A DNA stretch of 64,000 nucleotides from CAVSRC01 sp963743015 (GCA_963743015.1 CAVUOD010000014.1:248001-312000); one strand, 5' to 3'; shown: positions 17,753 to 26,256, counted from the stretch's first letter. Numbers and translations are program-made. Notes: a model not told the origin generated them from the letters alone.

Positions 17753-19132
17753 ATGGAGAAATCCGGGAACGGGAAGACGCCGGCCTATAGCGGCTTCGGA
17801 GACGAATGGCGGGCGTCCAATCTGACGCCGGCGGAGGCGCAGAAGGCCACGGCCTGGGTCGAGCAGCGTATCGACAAGCGCTCCATGCTGACCAAGAAGG
17901 ACCGCGTCGAGGACATCCGCGACGCCATGTGGCAGCTCGAGAAGGACGGCGAGATTCTCGTCCACCGCATCGACGAGCGCCACAATCCGGTCGTGGCGCG
18001 CACGCTCTACGGCTGGGAGAAGCGCATCCCGACCACCAATCTCTGGCACCACAAGTCGTGCGGCCAGTGCGGCAACATCCCCGGCTATCCGTCGAGCGTG
18101 ATGTGGCTGATGAACCAGCTCGAGATCCCCTATCTCGACGAGACCGACCAGACCTCGTGCACGGCGTGGAACTATCACGGCTCGGGCATCGGCAATGTGG
18201 TCAGCCTCGCCGCGGTGTTCCTGCGCAACTTCCACCAGGCCTACGTCTCGGCCAAGGCGCGCGGACTGCCGGAAGGCACCTTCTATCCGCTGGTCCATTG
18301 CGGCACCTCCTTCGGCAACTACAAGGAGATGCGCATCTTCCTGATGCATTCGGCGGAGCTCAGGGCCGAGGTGAAGACGATTCTCGGCAAGCTCGGCCGC
18401 CTGGTCGACGGCAAGCTGCTGATCCCGGAAGAGGTCGTCCACTATTCGGAATGGCTGCATGTGATGCGCCATCGCATCCAGGAGCGTCAGGTGATCGACG
18501 TTTCCGGCATCCGCGCCACCGTCCATCCCGCCTGCCACGTCTACAAGATGGTGCCGGAGGACGTGATCTATGACGAGACGGTGATGAACGGCGACCGCGT
18601 CGCCGTCTCCACCGGCCTGTTGCAGACGCTCGGCGCCGAGGTGGTCGACTATTCCACCTGGTACGACTGCTGCGGCTTCGGCTTCCGCCACATCATCGGC
18701 GAGCGCGAGTTCACCCGCTCCTACGCCATCGACCGCAAGATCAAGGTGGCGGTCGAGGAAGCCAAGGCCGACGTGATGATCGGCCACGACACCGGCTGCA
18801 TCACCACGCTCGACAAGAACCAGTGGATCGGCAAGGCGGTCGACAAGGTCTATGCCCTGCCGATCATGGCCGACTGCCAGTTCGCGGCGCTGGCGCTCGG
18901 CGCCCACCCCTACAAGCTGGCCCAGCTCCACTGGCACGCCTCGCCCTTCGAGCAGCTTCTCGAGAAGCTCGGCATCGACTGGGAGAAGGCCAAGGCCGAG
19001 TTCGAGGCCTATCTCGAAGAGGTCAAGGCCGGCCGCATCGAGACGCTCTACGATCCCAAGCGGGCGATCACCTCGGGTCCCGGCTACGTCAAGCCGGAAG
19101 CGGTCGCAGCCATCGGAGGGCCGGCGGAATGA
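17753..19132 (+). CDS. shdrB1: Sulfur-oxidising heterodisulfide reductase-like subunit B1
   Basis: A 459-residue HdrB-like subunit, longer than HdrB2. Family knowledge: HdrB CCG domains (C-x(31-39)-CC-x(35-36)-C-x2-C) hold non-cubane [4Fe-4S] clusters where disulfides are cleaved or formed. Here the motifs are altered: the first has TSCTAW in place of CC and HCGTS in place of CxxC; the second keeps HPAC and YDCCGF but has HDTGC, Asp replacing the first Cys of CxxC. So B1 and B2 probably differ in cluster content and role. The stop overlaps the hdrA start by 2-4 bases, showing tight coupling. Confidence 0.92.
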   Translation: MEKSGNGKTPAYSGFGDEWRASNLTPAEAQKATAWVEQRIDKRSMLTKKDRVEDIRDAMWQLEKDGEILVHRIDERHNPVVARTLYGWEKRIPTTNLWHHKSCGQCGNIPGYPSSVMWLMNQLEIPYLDETDQTSCTAWNYHGSGIGNVVSLAAVFLRNFHQAYVSAKARGLPEGTFYPLVHCGTSFGNYKEMRIFLMHSAELRAEVKTILGKLGRLVDGKLLIPEEVVHYSEWLHVMRHRIQERQVIDVSGIRATVHPACHVYKMVPEDVIYDETVMNGDRVAVSTGLLQTLGAEVVDYSTWYDCCGFGFRHIIGEREFTRSYAIDRKIKVAVEEAKADVMIGHDTGCITTLDKNQWIGKAVDKVYALPIMADCQFAALALGAHPYKLAQLHWHASPFEQLLEKLGIDWEKAKAEFEAYLEEVKAGRIETLYDPKRAITSGPGYVKPEAVAAIGGPAE

Positions 19133-20182
19133 CTCGTCCCGTCCTCATCGTCGGCGGCGGGCCCGCCGGCCTTTCCGCCGCCCACGCGCTTGCTTCGGCC
19201 GGCGAACCGGTGGTGCTGGTCGACAAGGCCGACCGGCTCGGCGGCGCGCCGATCCTCTCCGGCTATGCCCGGCTGGTGCCCTCGGGCGAATGGGCCAAGG
19301 ACGCCATCGGCGGCATGGTCGAGCCGTGTCGAGGACGACCGTCTGATCGACGTGCGTCTCAACACGACGGTCAAGACATTCACCGGCGCGCCCGGCGACT
19401 TCCACGTGACGCTGGCCGACGGCAGCAGCCTTCAGGCCAGCGGCGCGATCCTGACCACCGGCTTTACCCATTTCGATTCGGTCAACAAGCCGGAATGGGG
19501 CTTCGGCACCTATCCCGACGTGGTCACCACCACCCAGGTCGAGCAGATGATCTCCTCGGGCCAGGGGGTGCGCTGCCCCTCCGACGGGCGCAAGCCGGAC
19601 CGCGTCGCCATCCTGCTTTGCGTCGGCTCGCGCGACCGTCAGATCGGCCGCGAGTGGTGCTCGAAGATCTGCTGCACGGTGTCGTCCAACCTCGCCATGG
19701 AGATCCGCGAGGAGCTGCCCAAGACCAACGTCTACATCTACTACATGGATATCCGCACCTTCGGCCTCTACGAGGACAAGTTCTACTGGGAGAGCCAGGA
19801 GCAGCATAAGGTCAAGTACATCAAGGCGCGCATCGCCGAGGTGACGTCGGACGGCAAGCGGCTGATCGTCAAGGGCGAGGACACGCTGGTCAAACGCCCG
19901 ATCACCATCCCCTTCGACATGGTCGTGCATGCCGTCGGCATGGACCCCAATGTCGACAACATGACGCTGTCGGCGGTGTTCGACGTCAAGCTCGAACGCC
20001 ACGGCTATATCGACAAGGCGTCGACCTATTCGGCGATGTCGGGCACGTCGCGGCCGGGCGTCTTCGTCGCCGGTGCGGCGACCGGCCCCGAGACCATCGA
20101 CGATTCGATCGCGCAGGGGCAGTCGGCGGCGATGGCCGTCCTGGCGCTGACCCGCAGCGCAGTCGCGGAGGCGGCCGAGTGA
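19129..20182 (+). pseudogene. shdrA: Sulfur-oxidising heterodisulfide reductase-like flavoprotein subunit A (frameshifted as sequenced)
   Basis: About 350 residues of sHdrA, the FAD-containing electron-transfer subunit. The N-terminus has the dinucleotide motif GGGPAGLSAAHALASAG and GGAPILSGYARLVPSGEW; the middle has an iron-sulfur motif CVGSRDRQIG...WCSKICC; the C-terminus has a second FAD contact (GVFVAGAATGPETIDD). The frame breaks near base 19326: it reads to AIGGMVE, then resumes one frame later as RVEDDRLIDVRLN. Removing one c of the cc at 19326-19327 restores GMVERVEDDRL. Length is 3n+1. Every neighbour is intact, so this is probably a sequence error. Confidence 0.9.
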
Positions 20183-21054
20183 TGGCGACGATCCTCGCCT
20201 TCCGCCAGAAGACGCAGGCGACCGCGGCAGCGCCGGTGCTCGACCTGTCGGGGCCGCGACTGCGGCGCGCCTTCGAGGACCTGGCGGAATCGGCGGAGCC
20301 GACTGGCGGCGTCGAGCGCTATGTCGGCGCGCTGGCGCTGAAGGCCTCGCTGTTCGAGGAACTACTTGGCAAGGGCCGCGTGAGCGAGCTGACGGAGACC
20401 GAGTTCTGCGATCTTGCCGCCTTCGTCACGCCGGTGCGCCGGCGGATCGGCGCCTGGCTCAGCGACAACAGCTACGCCCTCATGCACCGGCGGCTGATCG
20501 GCCTGCTCGCCGGCTGGTCGGACGTGACCACCGCCGACCAGCGCATGGCGGCCTTCACCGACGGCTTTCCGGCCGACCGGTCGCATCGCTGGGCACGCGA
20601 CCTGGGGGCGGAAGTGCTGCATTTCACCGCGCCGGAACGCTATCCGCTGATGACCCGCTGGATGTGGGACGCGCGCGTGGGCTCGGGCGTGCTGCGCGAG
20701 ATCTGGTTCGCCGACGATGTCGACCGGGCGACGATCACCGCGGCCGACGACTTCGTCACCCACAGGACGCTGCGCGCGGAGCTGGAAGGCTTCCTCTCCG
20801 AAAATGGCGTCTTCCGCGACCTGCCGTTCTATGTCGATCTGCTCGCCGCCCACGTCTATGCCGGCTACATCAACGACCGTGGCGGCCAGTATCTCGGCAA
20901 CGATACGGTCTGCGGCCCGGTCTTCGACCGCATGGCCCATACCCGCCGGCTGCTCGGCCTCGATGCGGTCGACAGCGAGTCCGGCCGTACCCGCCTGAAG
21001 CTGATCGACGGCGAGGCCCATGTGCTGGGCCAGCCGCGAGCCTTGAGCCACTGA
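20179..21054 (+). CDS. Conserved-position hypothetical protein between shdrA and shdrC2
   Basis: A 291-residue soluble, mainly helical protein with no transmembrane segment, cofactor motif or Cys cluster that I recognise (two isolated Cys, in EFCDLA and TVCGPV). Its place exactly between hdrA and hdrC2, overlapping the hdrA stop by 4 bases, matches the 'hyp' gene of the published hdrC1B1A-hyp-hdrC2B2 order. It therefore likely belongs to the complex or its assembly. Notable short motifs are ARDLGAEVLHFTAPERYPLMTRW (in two parts) and YINDRGGQYLGND. Function unknown. Confidence 0.85.
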   Translation: MMATILAFRQKTQATAAAPVLDLSGPRLRRAFEDLAESAEPTGGVERYVGALALKASLFEELLGKGRVSELTETEFCDLAAFVTPVRRRIGAWLSDNSYALMHRRLIGLLAGWSDVTTADQRMAAFTDGFPADRSHRWARDLGAEVLHFTAPERYPLMTRWMWDARVGSGVLREIWFADDVDRATITAADDFVTHRTLRAELEGFLSENGVFRDLPFYVDLLAAHVYAGYINDRGGQYLGNDTVCGPVFDRMAHTRRLLGLDAVDSESGRTRLKLIDGEAHVLGQPRALSH

Positions 21055-21061
21055 GGCGCCG

Positions 21062-21808
21062 ATGCCGATCCACGAAAAATCGCTGATCCGTCCGGAAAAC
21101 CTGGTCACCCACGAGCACCTCGAGCTCGAGGGCATCGACGTTTCCGGCCACTGGTCGACCTTCATCGAAAGCCGCGCGGTCACCGACTACAACGAATCGC
21201 TGCAGGAGGAGATCGCCGATCTGCCCGGCGGCGAATACATACACCGCTGCTGGCAATGCGGCTCGTGCACCAATGCCTGCACGATCAACGCCATCAATCA
21301 GGACTTCAACCCGCGCTACTGGATCTACCTGATCCGCCTGGGGATGGAAGAGGAACTCCTGCGCGACAAGGACATCATCTGGCAGTGCGTCTCCTGCAAC
21401 AAGTGCACCTATGCCTGTCCGCGCGATGTCGTGCCGGAAGGGGTGATGCGGGCGACGGCACGCTGGCTCGAACTGAAGGGACACGTCGAGGAGAAGCCGG
21501 CGGAGGTCTTCGACGACGTTTTCTCCGAGCAGGTCATCGCCACCGGCAAGATCGAGGACGGGCGCGTGCTCAGGCACTTCTTCCAGCGTACCGGGCAATC
21601 GCTGTTCCAGGGCTGGCTGGTCGCCCTCATTCGCGGCCTGGTGTTGCGCCTGCCGGTAAAGATGCTGACGAATATGGGCCTGGCCATCCTCTTCCGTCCG
21701 CGCACCCGCGGCTGGGCACCAGCGCAGGCGGCCATCAACGAATATGTGGCGGAGCGCGAGGCGACCCACCGCGCCACCCTCGGCCTCGAAGCGGAAGGAG
21801 CCGAGTGA
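21062..21808 (+). CDS. shdrC2: Sulfur-oxidising heterodisulfide reductase-like subunit C2
   Basis: A 248-residue iron-sulfur protein. Motifs CWQCGSCTNAC near residue 62 and CVSCNKCTYACP near residue 108 each supply a [4Fe-4S] site; the first has Thr after the last Cys instead of Pro. It partners HdrB2 in the proposed sHdr heterohexamer. The C-terminal region (about 60 residues) is basic and partly hydrophobic (VALIRGLVLRLPVKML), which might allow membrane contact. It follows the hypothetical gene by 7 bp, and its TGA overlaps the hdrB2 ATG. Confidence 0.92.
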   Translation: MPIHEKSLIRPENLVTHEHLELEGIDVSGHWSTFIESRAVTDYNESLQEEIADLPGGEYIHRCWQCGSCTNACTINAINQDFNPRYWIYLIRLGMEEELLRDKDIIWQCVSCNKCTYACPRDVVPEGVMRATARWLELKGHVEEKPAEVFDDVFSEQVIATGKIEDGRVLRHFFQRTGQSLFQGWLVALIRGLVLRLPVKMLTNMGLAILFRPRTRGWAPAQAAINEYVAEREATHRATLGLEAEGAE

Positions 21809-22731
21809 TGAGCGGCAAGTACAAACGAGTCGCCTACTACCACGGCTGCGCGCTGGAAGGCACCGGCCACGCCTATAACCGCTCGACCCGGGCGGTGGGC
21901 AAGGCGCTGGGGCTCGAACTCGTCGACCTGAAGAACTGGAACTGCTGCGGGGCGATGGAGGTCAAGAACGTCGACCCCGAGCTGCAGACCTATCTGTCGG
22001 CACGCAATCTCTCCATCGCCGAGGATATGGGCTTCGACACGGTGATGGCGCCGTGCAACGGCTGCTACCACAATCTCAAGAAGGCCGAATACGACCTCGC
22101 CAACAGCGAGCACTCTCGCGAGGTCAATCAGCGCCTGTCGAAGAAGGCCGGCCACACCACCTACGAGGCCGGCAAGGTCGAGACCATCCACGCGCTCGAC
22201 TGGATCAAGGAGGCGATCGGCGAAGAGGGGCTGAAGGCGCGGGTGAAGAACTCGCTGAAGGGCGTCAAGGTCGCCAACTATTACGGCTGCATGTATTCGC
22301 GCCCGCGCCACATCTTTCCGGAAAAGGACAAGGGGCCGGGATCGGAATCGACCCACAAGCCGCATTTCATGGACGATCTTCTGGCTGCCGCCGGCGCCGA
22401 GAACGTCGAATACCCGTTGAAGACCGCCTGCTGCGGCGGCGCCCATACGCTGTCGGATTCGGACACCTCGACCAGGCTGGTGCTCAACCTGCTGACCACG
22501 GCCGAAGCCTGCGGTGCCGACGTCATCGCCACCGAATGCCCGACCTGCCACACCGGCCTGGAGATGCACCAGAAGCGTGCCGAGACCGTGTTCGGCAAGA
22601 AGACCACGGTCAAGATCCTCTACTTCACCCAGCTTCTCGGCATGGCGCTCGGCCTCTCGGCGCGCAAGGTCGGCGTCCACGAAAACCTGTCGGATGCGCA
22701 CGACTTCCTGCTCGAGCGAGGGCTGCTATAA
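21808..22731 (+). CDS. shdrB2: Sulfur-oxidising heterodisulfide reductase-like subunit B2
   Basis: A 307-residue HdrB protein with two complete CCG domains: HGC...NCCGAM...CNGC in the N-terminal half and YGC...ACCGGA...CPTC in the C-terminal half, so both non-cubane cluster sites are intact, unlike in B1. The ATG at 21808 uses the last base of the hdrC2 stop (TGATG). Role: likely active site for oxidation of the protein-bound persulfide, working with LbpA as the electron acceptor. The C-terminus is coupled to the next gene through TAATG. Confidence 0.93.
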   Translation: MSGKYKRVAYYHGCALEGTGHAYNRSTRAVGKALGLELVDLKNWNCCGAMEVKNVDPELQTYLSARNLSIAEDMGFDTVMAPCNGCYHNLKKAEYDLANSEHSREVNQRLSKKAGHTTYEAGKVETIHALDWIKEAIGEEGLKARVKNSLKGVKVANYYGCMYSRPRHIFPEKDKGPGSESTHKPHFMDDLLAAAGAENVEYPLKTACCGGAHTLSDSDTSTRLVLNLLTTAEACGADVIATECPTCHTGLEMHQKRAETVFGKKTTVKILYFTQLLGMALGLSARKVGVHENLSDAHDFLLERGLL

Positions 22732-23192
22732 TGGCGACGGCAGCCCGGCTCGAGACGCCGATGGATCGGCTCGACACGATTATCGCCTTGCCGGACGCGG
22801 CGCTTGCCGCGTCAGCGGAGGATATTGCCGCCGAGCTGCTGGCGATAGGTGAGACGGCACTGGAAAGCTGGCTGACTGCCCAAGGCAAGACGCCGACCGA
22901 CGGACATGTCGAAGGTTTCCGGCTGCTGGCGCTCCACCGTCAGGGCGCGCGTGGCGATCCCAGCTTCAATGCCTGCCGGGAGACCTGCCGCGAACTCGCC
23001 TACGCCTTCAACTGCGTGGCTGCCGCGCCAACCGGCCCGGACGCTCCGAGGCGCCTGCGTCTCGGCGCCATGGTGGCACGCCATCTCGTTCTGTTCATCG
23101 ACGGCAAACTCGAAACCGCCGGCCTCGGCGAGTTCTGCTGTTCGGCGCGCCCCCTGCGGGCGCAGGACAGCGTGCCCGTTGCCGGCCCCTGA
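22731..23192 (+). CDS. Hypothetical protein between shdrB2 and lbpA
   Basis: A 153-residue soluble protein that starts inside the hdrB2 stop codon and ends 18 bp before lbpA, so it is certainly co-translated. It is mainly helical, with FNACRETCRELAYAFNCVAA (two halves) and EFCCSARP giving five Cys in the C-terminal half, including a CC pair. These Cys could bind a cluster or act in persulfide transfer. I recognise no family. Confidence 0.7.
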   Translation: MATAARLETPMDRLDTIIALPDAALAASAEDIAAELLAIGETALESWLTAQGKTPTDGHVEGFRLLALHRQGARGDPSFNACRETCRELAYAFNCVAAAPTGPDAPRRLRLGAMVARHLVLFIDGKLETAGLGEFCCSARPLRAQDSVPVAGP

Positions 23193-23210
23193 CAACGGAG
23201 CATCCAAACC

Positions 23211-23663
23211 ATGACAACCGTGCGCGGTTGCGACCTTCCCGACGACCTTCTCTACGACGTCGAAAACAACATCTGGTATCGCGAGAACGATGACGGCACC
23301 GTCACCCTCGGCATGACCACGGTGGCCGCCGCCATGGCCGGCCAACTGGTCGCCTTCACGCCCAAGAAGGTCGGCCGCTCGGTCGCCGCGGGCAAGTCCT
23401 GCGCGACGATCGAATCGGGCAAATGGGTCGGTCCGGCAAAGATCGCCTTCGACGCCGAAGTGGTCGAGATCAACGACGCGCTGGTCGCCGATCCGAAGTC
23501 CGGTTCGGGCGATTCCTACGGCGCCGGCTGGCTGGCCAAGGTCAAGCCCGCCGACTGGGCCGCGGCCAAGGCAACCCTGATCCCGGGCAGCGCGGTCGCC
23601 GGCCCCTACGAGGCCAAGATGGCCGCCGACAACTTCGCCGGTTGCGCGGCCCTGGCAGCATAG
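23211..23663 (+). CDS. lbpA: Lipoate-binding protein of the sHdr system (GcvH-like)
   Basis: A 150-residue GcvH-fold protein. The lipoylation site is IESGKWVGPAK with the acceptor at Lys71; the ESGKWVG context distinguishes LbpA from glycine-cleavage H protein (ES-x-K-A/S). Family knowledge: LbpA is an essential partner of sHdr, carrying electrons or substrate on dihydrolipoamide during sulfane sulfur oxidation. It lies directly after the hdr genes, and the ligase at 13804 is the probable modifying enzyme. Confidence 0.95.
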   Translation: MTTVRGCDLPDDLLYDVENNIWYRENDDGTVTLGMTTVAAAMAGQLVAFTPKKVGRSVAAGKSCATIESGKWVGPAKIAFDAEVVEINDALVADPKSGSGDSYGAGWLAKVKPADWAAAKATLIPGSAVAGPYEAKMAADNFAGCAALAA

Positions 23664-23673
23664 GGACGAGCCC

Positions 23674-24690
23674 GTGAGCGACGTCGCGATCCAACAGCCA
23701 CCGCACGGAAGGGCCCTCGCCGCCCTGCAGAAATACGCGCCCGGCATCCTGGTCAGCGTGATCATCGCCATCGCGGCGACCTTTCTGTCGGACCACTATG
23801 GCGGTCCGGTGATGCTGTTCGCGCTGCTGCTCGGCATGGCCTTCTATTTCCTGTCGCAGGAAGGCCGCTGCATCGCCGGCATCGAAGTCGCCTCGAAGCG
23901 GATTCTGAGGATCGCCGTCGGCCTGCTCGGCGCCCAGATCACCATCGGCGAGATCATGCATCTCGGTATCACGCCGGTGGTGATGGTGGTTGTGGCGGTG
24001 CTGCTCACCCTCGGCTTCGGCGTGGTGGTGGCACGCGCCTTCGGCCTCAGCCGCCCCTTCGGGATCCTGACCTCAGGCGCCGTGGCGATCTGCGGCGCTT
24101 CCGCCGCGCTCGCCATCTCCTCGGTGCTGCCCAAGGGCGAGAGCCACGAGCGCGACACGGTCTTCACCGTCATCGGCGTCACCACGCTGTCGACCACGGC
24201 AATGATCATCTATCCGATGATCATCAGCCTCTTCCATCTCGATCACGCGGCGATCGGCATCTTTCTCGGCGGCACGATCCATGACGTCGCCCAGGTGGTC
24301 GGCGCCGGCTTCAGCGTGTCCGACGAGACCGGCAATGTGGCGACCTTCACCAAGCTGCTGCGCGTCGCCATGCTGGTGCCGGTGGTGATGTCGCTGACCT
24401 TCATCTTCCGCGCGCACAATGTCAGCGCCGCCGGTCGCCGGCTGCCCGGCTTCCTGGTCGTCTTCGTTCTCCTGGTTCTGATCAACAGCACCGGCGTCAT
24501 CCCGCCGGTGGTCCTCGACGTGCTGAAGAGCGTCTCGCGCTGGTGCCTGGTCACTGCCATCGCCGCGCTCGGCATGAAGACGTCGCTGAAGGCGATGGCG
24601 GCGGTCGGCTGGAAGGCGATCGCGCTCATCGTGTCGGAAACCGTGTTCCTCGCCGTTCTCGTGCTGGCCGTCGTGGTGTGGAGGTTCTGA
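23674..24690 (+). CDS. YeiH-family putative sulfate exporter
   Basis: A 338-residue membrane protein with about nine to ten hydrophobic helices and the family signatures VGLLGAQITIGE, AICGASAALAISS and GGTIHDVAQVVGAG. YeiH/UPF0324 proteins are annotated as putative sulfate exporters without firm biochemical proof. Start is GTG, 10 bp after lbpA. Its position inside the sHdr operon, between lbpA and dsrE2, suggests export of a product of sulfur oxidation such as sulfite or sulfate. Confidence 0.88.
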   Translation: MSDVAIQQPPHGRALAALQKYAPGILVSVIIAIAATFLSDHYGGPVMLFALLLGMAFYFLSQEGRCIAGIEVASKRILRIAVGLLGAQITIGEIMHLGITPVVMVVVAVLLTLGFGVVVARAFGLSRPFGILTSGAVAICGASAALAISSVLPKGESHERDTVFTVIGVTTLSTTAMIIYPMIISLFHLDHAAIGIFLGGTIHDVAQVVGAGFSVSDETGNVATFTKLLRVAMLVPVVMSLTFIFRAHNVSAAGRRLPGFLVVFVLLVLINSTGVIPPVVLDVLKSVSRWCLVTAIAALGMKTSLKAMAAVGWKAIALIVSETVFLAVLVLAVVVWRF

Positions 24691-24737
24691 GCGCGGCGGT
24701 GAGCCAGCCCGACGCGCTTAACCCTGGAGGAAATGCC

Positions 24738-25238
24738 ATGGCCGATGGTGCCGGAAGCAATACCAAGAAACTGTCGATGATCGTCACCAAGGGATCGCTC
24801 GACTGGGCCTACCCGCCGTTCATCCTGGCGACAACGGCGGCGGCGATGGGCCTGGAGGTGTCGATGTTCTTCACCTTCTACGGCCTGACACTGCTCAAGA
24901 AGAAGCTCGACCTGCAGGTGACGACGCTGGGCAATCCGGCGATGCAGATGCCGATGTTCGGCATGCACATCGGCATGCCCAATCTCGTCTCGGCGATCCC
25001 CGGCGTCGACGCGGCGGCGAGCGTCATGATGAAGAACCTGATCAAGAAGAAGGGCGTCGCCTCGATCGAGGAACTCAGGGACATGGCAATCGAGGCCGAT
25101 GTCGAGATGATCGCCTGCCAGATGACCATGGACCTGTTCGAATACACCCTCGACGACATGATTGAGGGCCCGAAGCTCGGCGGCGCGGCGACCTATATCG
25201 AGATGGCGACCAAGAGCGACATCAACCTGTTCATCTGA
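24738..25238 (+). CDS. dsrE2: DsrE2-type sulfur-transfer protein (DsrE/F/DrsH-like)
   Basis: A 166-residue DsrE2 protein. It has the N-terminal KLSMIVTKGSLDWAYPPFILATTAA (split) and a hydrophobic MFFTFYGLTLL segment, the MQMPMFGMHIGMPN stretch, and the carrier Cys in EMIACQMTMDLF. DsrE2 proteins often associate with membranes through such hydrophobic segments. With TusA next it forms the usual dsrE2-tusA sulfur relay that feeds Hdr-like or Dsr oxidation. GGAGG precedes the ATG by a few bases. Confidence 0.92.
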   Translation: MADGAGSNTKKLSMIVTKGSLDWAYPPFILATTAAAMGLEVSMFFTFYGLTLLKKKLDLQVTTLGNPAMQMPMFGMHIGMPNLVSAIPGVDAAASVMMKNLIKKKGVASIEELRDMAIEADVEMIACQMTMDLFEYTLDDMIEGPKLGGAATYIEMATKSDINLFI

Positions 25239-25270
25239 CACAAGACGACGACCACAGCGGAGGAAACGAC

Positions 25271-25498
25271 ATGGCCGACCAGCTTCTCGACGTGAAAGGG
25301 CTGAACTGCCCGTTGCCGATCCTGCGCGCCAAGAAGGCGCTGAAGGAGCTGCCGATGGGCGGTACGCTGGAAGTGCTCGCCACCGATCCCGGCGCGGTCA
25401 AGGACTTCGAAGCCTTCTGCCGGACGACCGGCAACGAACTGGTGGAATCGAAGCAAGCGGACAAGGTCTTCTCCTTCGTCATCAAGCGCATGTCGTGA
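25271..25498 (+). CDS. tusA: Sulfur carrier protein TusA
   Basis: A 75-residue TusA/SirA-family carrier with the invariant CPLP motif at Cys13 (LNCPLPILRAKKAL), which carries the persulfide. It has the two-layer sandwich pattern and a second Cys in EAFCRTT. It is the last gene of the operon and accepts sulfur for transfer to DsrE proteins and the Hdr-like complex. A good GGAGGAAACGAC ribosome-binding site precedes the ATG. Confidence 0.95.
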   Translation: MADQLLDVKGLNCPLPILRAKKALKELPMGGTLEVLATDPGAVKDFEAFCRTTGNELVESKQADKVFSFVIKRMS

Positions 25499-25812
25499 TG
25501 CCGGTCGGCGCGGGAGGAGCGGCGCTCCTCCGCTGGCGCCACCTCTGGGCCGCGCACCGCGCTGGCGCCAGCCTGCCTCCAATACCGATGCGCCGGTGAC
25601 GCGGATGACGCGGCTTGGCTGCGCCGGCCCTGCCCTGCCCCATCCCGCCGGCCGTGCAATTCCCGCCGCGCCCGCCTGCCCCGATGCGGAAGAGCTGCGC
25701 CGCCAATTCGCGACGCAAGGGCGCGTCGTCCCGGTCTTCGACCCGCCGGGCCAGGCTCTCTTCACAACCCGACCGTGGTCACCCGACTTCGCGACACGGT
25801 GGCCGCCTCGCC
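25499..25812. other. Intergenic region downstream of tusA
   Basis: This 314-bp GC-rich stretch lies between the convergent tusA and SHOCT genes. It contains a hairpin directly after tusA (separate entry). Apparent open frames here have no family resemblance or ribosome-binding site and are Pro/Arg-rich as expected for non-coding GC-rich DNA. Nothing else is seen. Confidence 0.6.
25510..25533 (+). terminator. Stem-loop after tusA, possible terminator of the sHdr operon
   Basis: GCGGGAGGAGC, loop, GCTCCTCCGC: a ten-pair stem with one bulged G, starting 12 bases after the tusA stop. No U-tract follows, so it is a weak intrinsic terminator or an mRNA 3'-end stabiliser. Confidence 0.5.
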
Positions 25813-26079
25813 TCAGCCGCCGAGGTCCTGTTTCTTCTTCAGGAATTCGTCGCGATCGATCTCGCCACGGGCGTAGCGCTCTTCGAGGATCGTGAGACCC
25901 GGCGAACGGCGGTCAGCCGGGGACTGGCCGCCCGGCCACCTCGGAACGCGGAAGAACCAGACGGCCAACGCTATCAGCACGACGAGGAAAAGGAGCCCGA
26001 AGAACATGCCAAACCATCCTGACCAGCCGGCACCGCCCCAATCGCCCATGAAGCCCATATAGGATCCGTGGCCCCACAT
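25813..26079 (-). CDS. Small SHOCT-domain membrane protein
   Basis: An 88-residue protein. The N-terminus is Gly/Trp/Met-rich (MWGHGSYMGFMGDWGG), then one transmembrane helix (GMFFGLLFLVVLIALAVWFF), and a C-terminal SHOCT domain (LTILEERYARGEIDRDEFLKKKQDL). Such proteins often lie beside copper-resistance genes; Met/His in the N-terminus could touch metal. ATG at 26079 was chosen because GGAGAG lies just before it. It is divergent from the copZ-csoR-copA operon and may share control with it. Confidence 0.82.
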   Translation of the reverse strand: MWGHGSYMGFMGDWGGAGWSGWFGMFFGLLFLVVLIALAVWFFRVPRWPGGQSPADRRSPGLTILEERYARGEIDRDEFLKKKQDLGG

Positions 26080-26256
26080 GGTTGAACTCTCCGCAATCTT
26101 CGCTCGATCCGTCGCCCCTCGGTAGATAGCGCCCGCAAGCGAAACGGAAATTGACGTTGCGCAAGTGAGGGAAGCGGCGGATCCCGTATCTGACGAAACG
26201 TCATCGGCCACGCACACGTCTGAAGCGTGGAAAACCGCCAATAGCGGATCGCCGTG

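Noticed and set aside
25596..25895. A 99-codon frame after tusA
   Set aside because: Pro/Arg-rich, no ribosome-binding site, overlaps the SHOCT gene on the other strand, and shows no recognisable motif.
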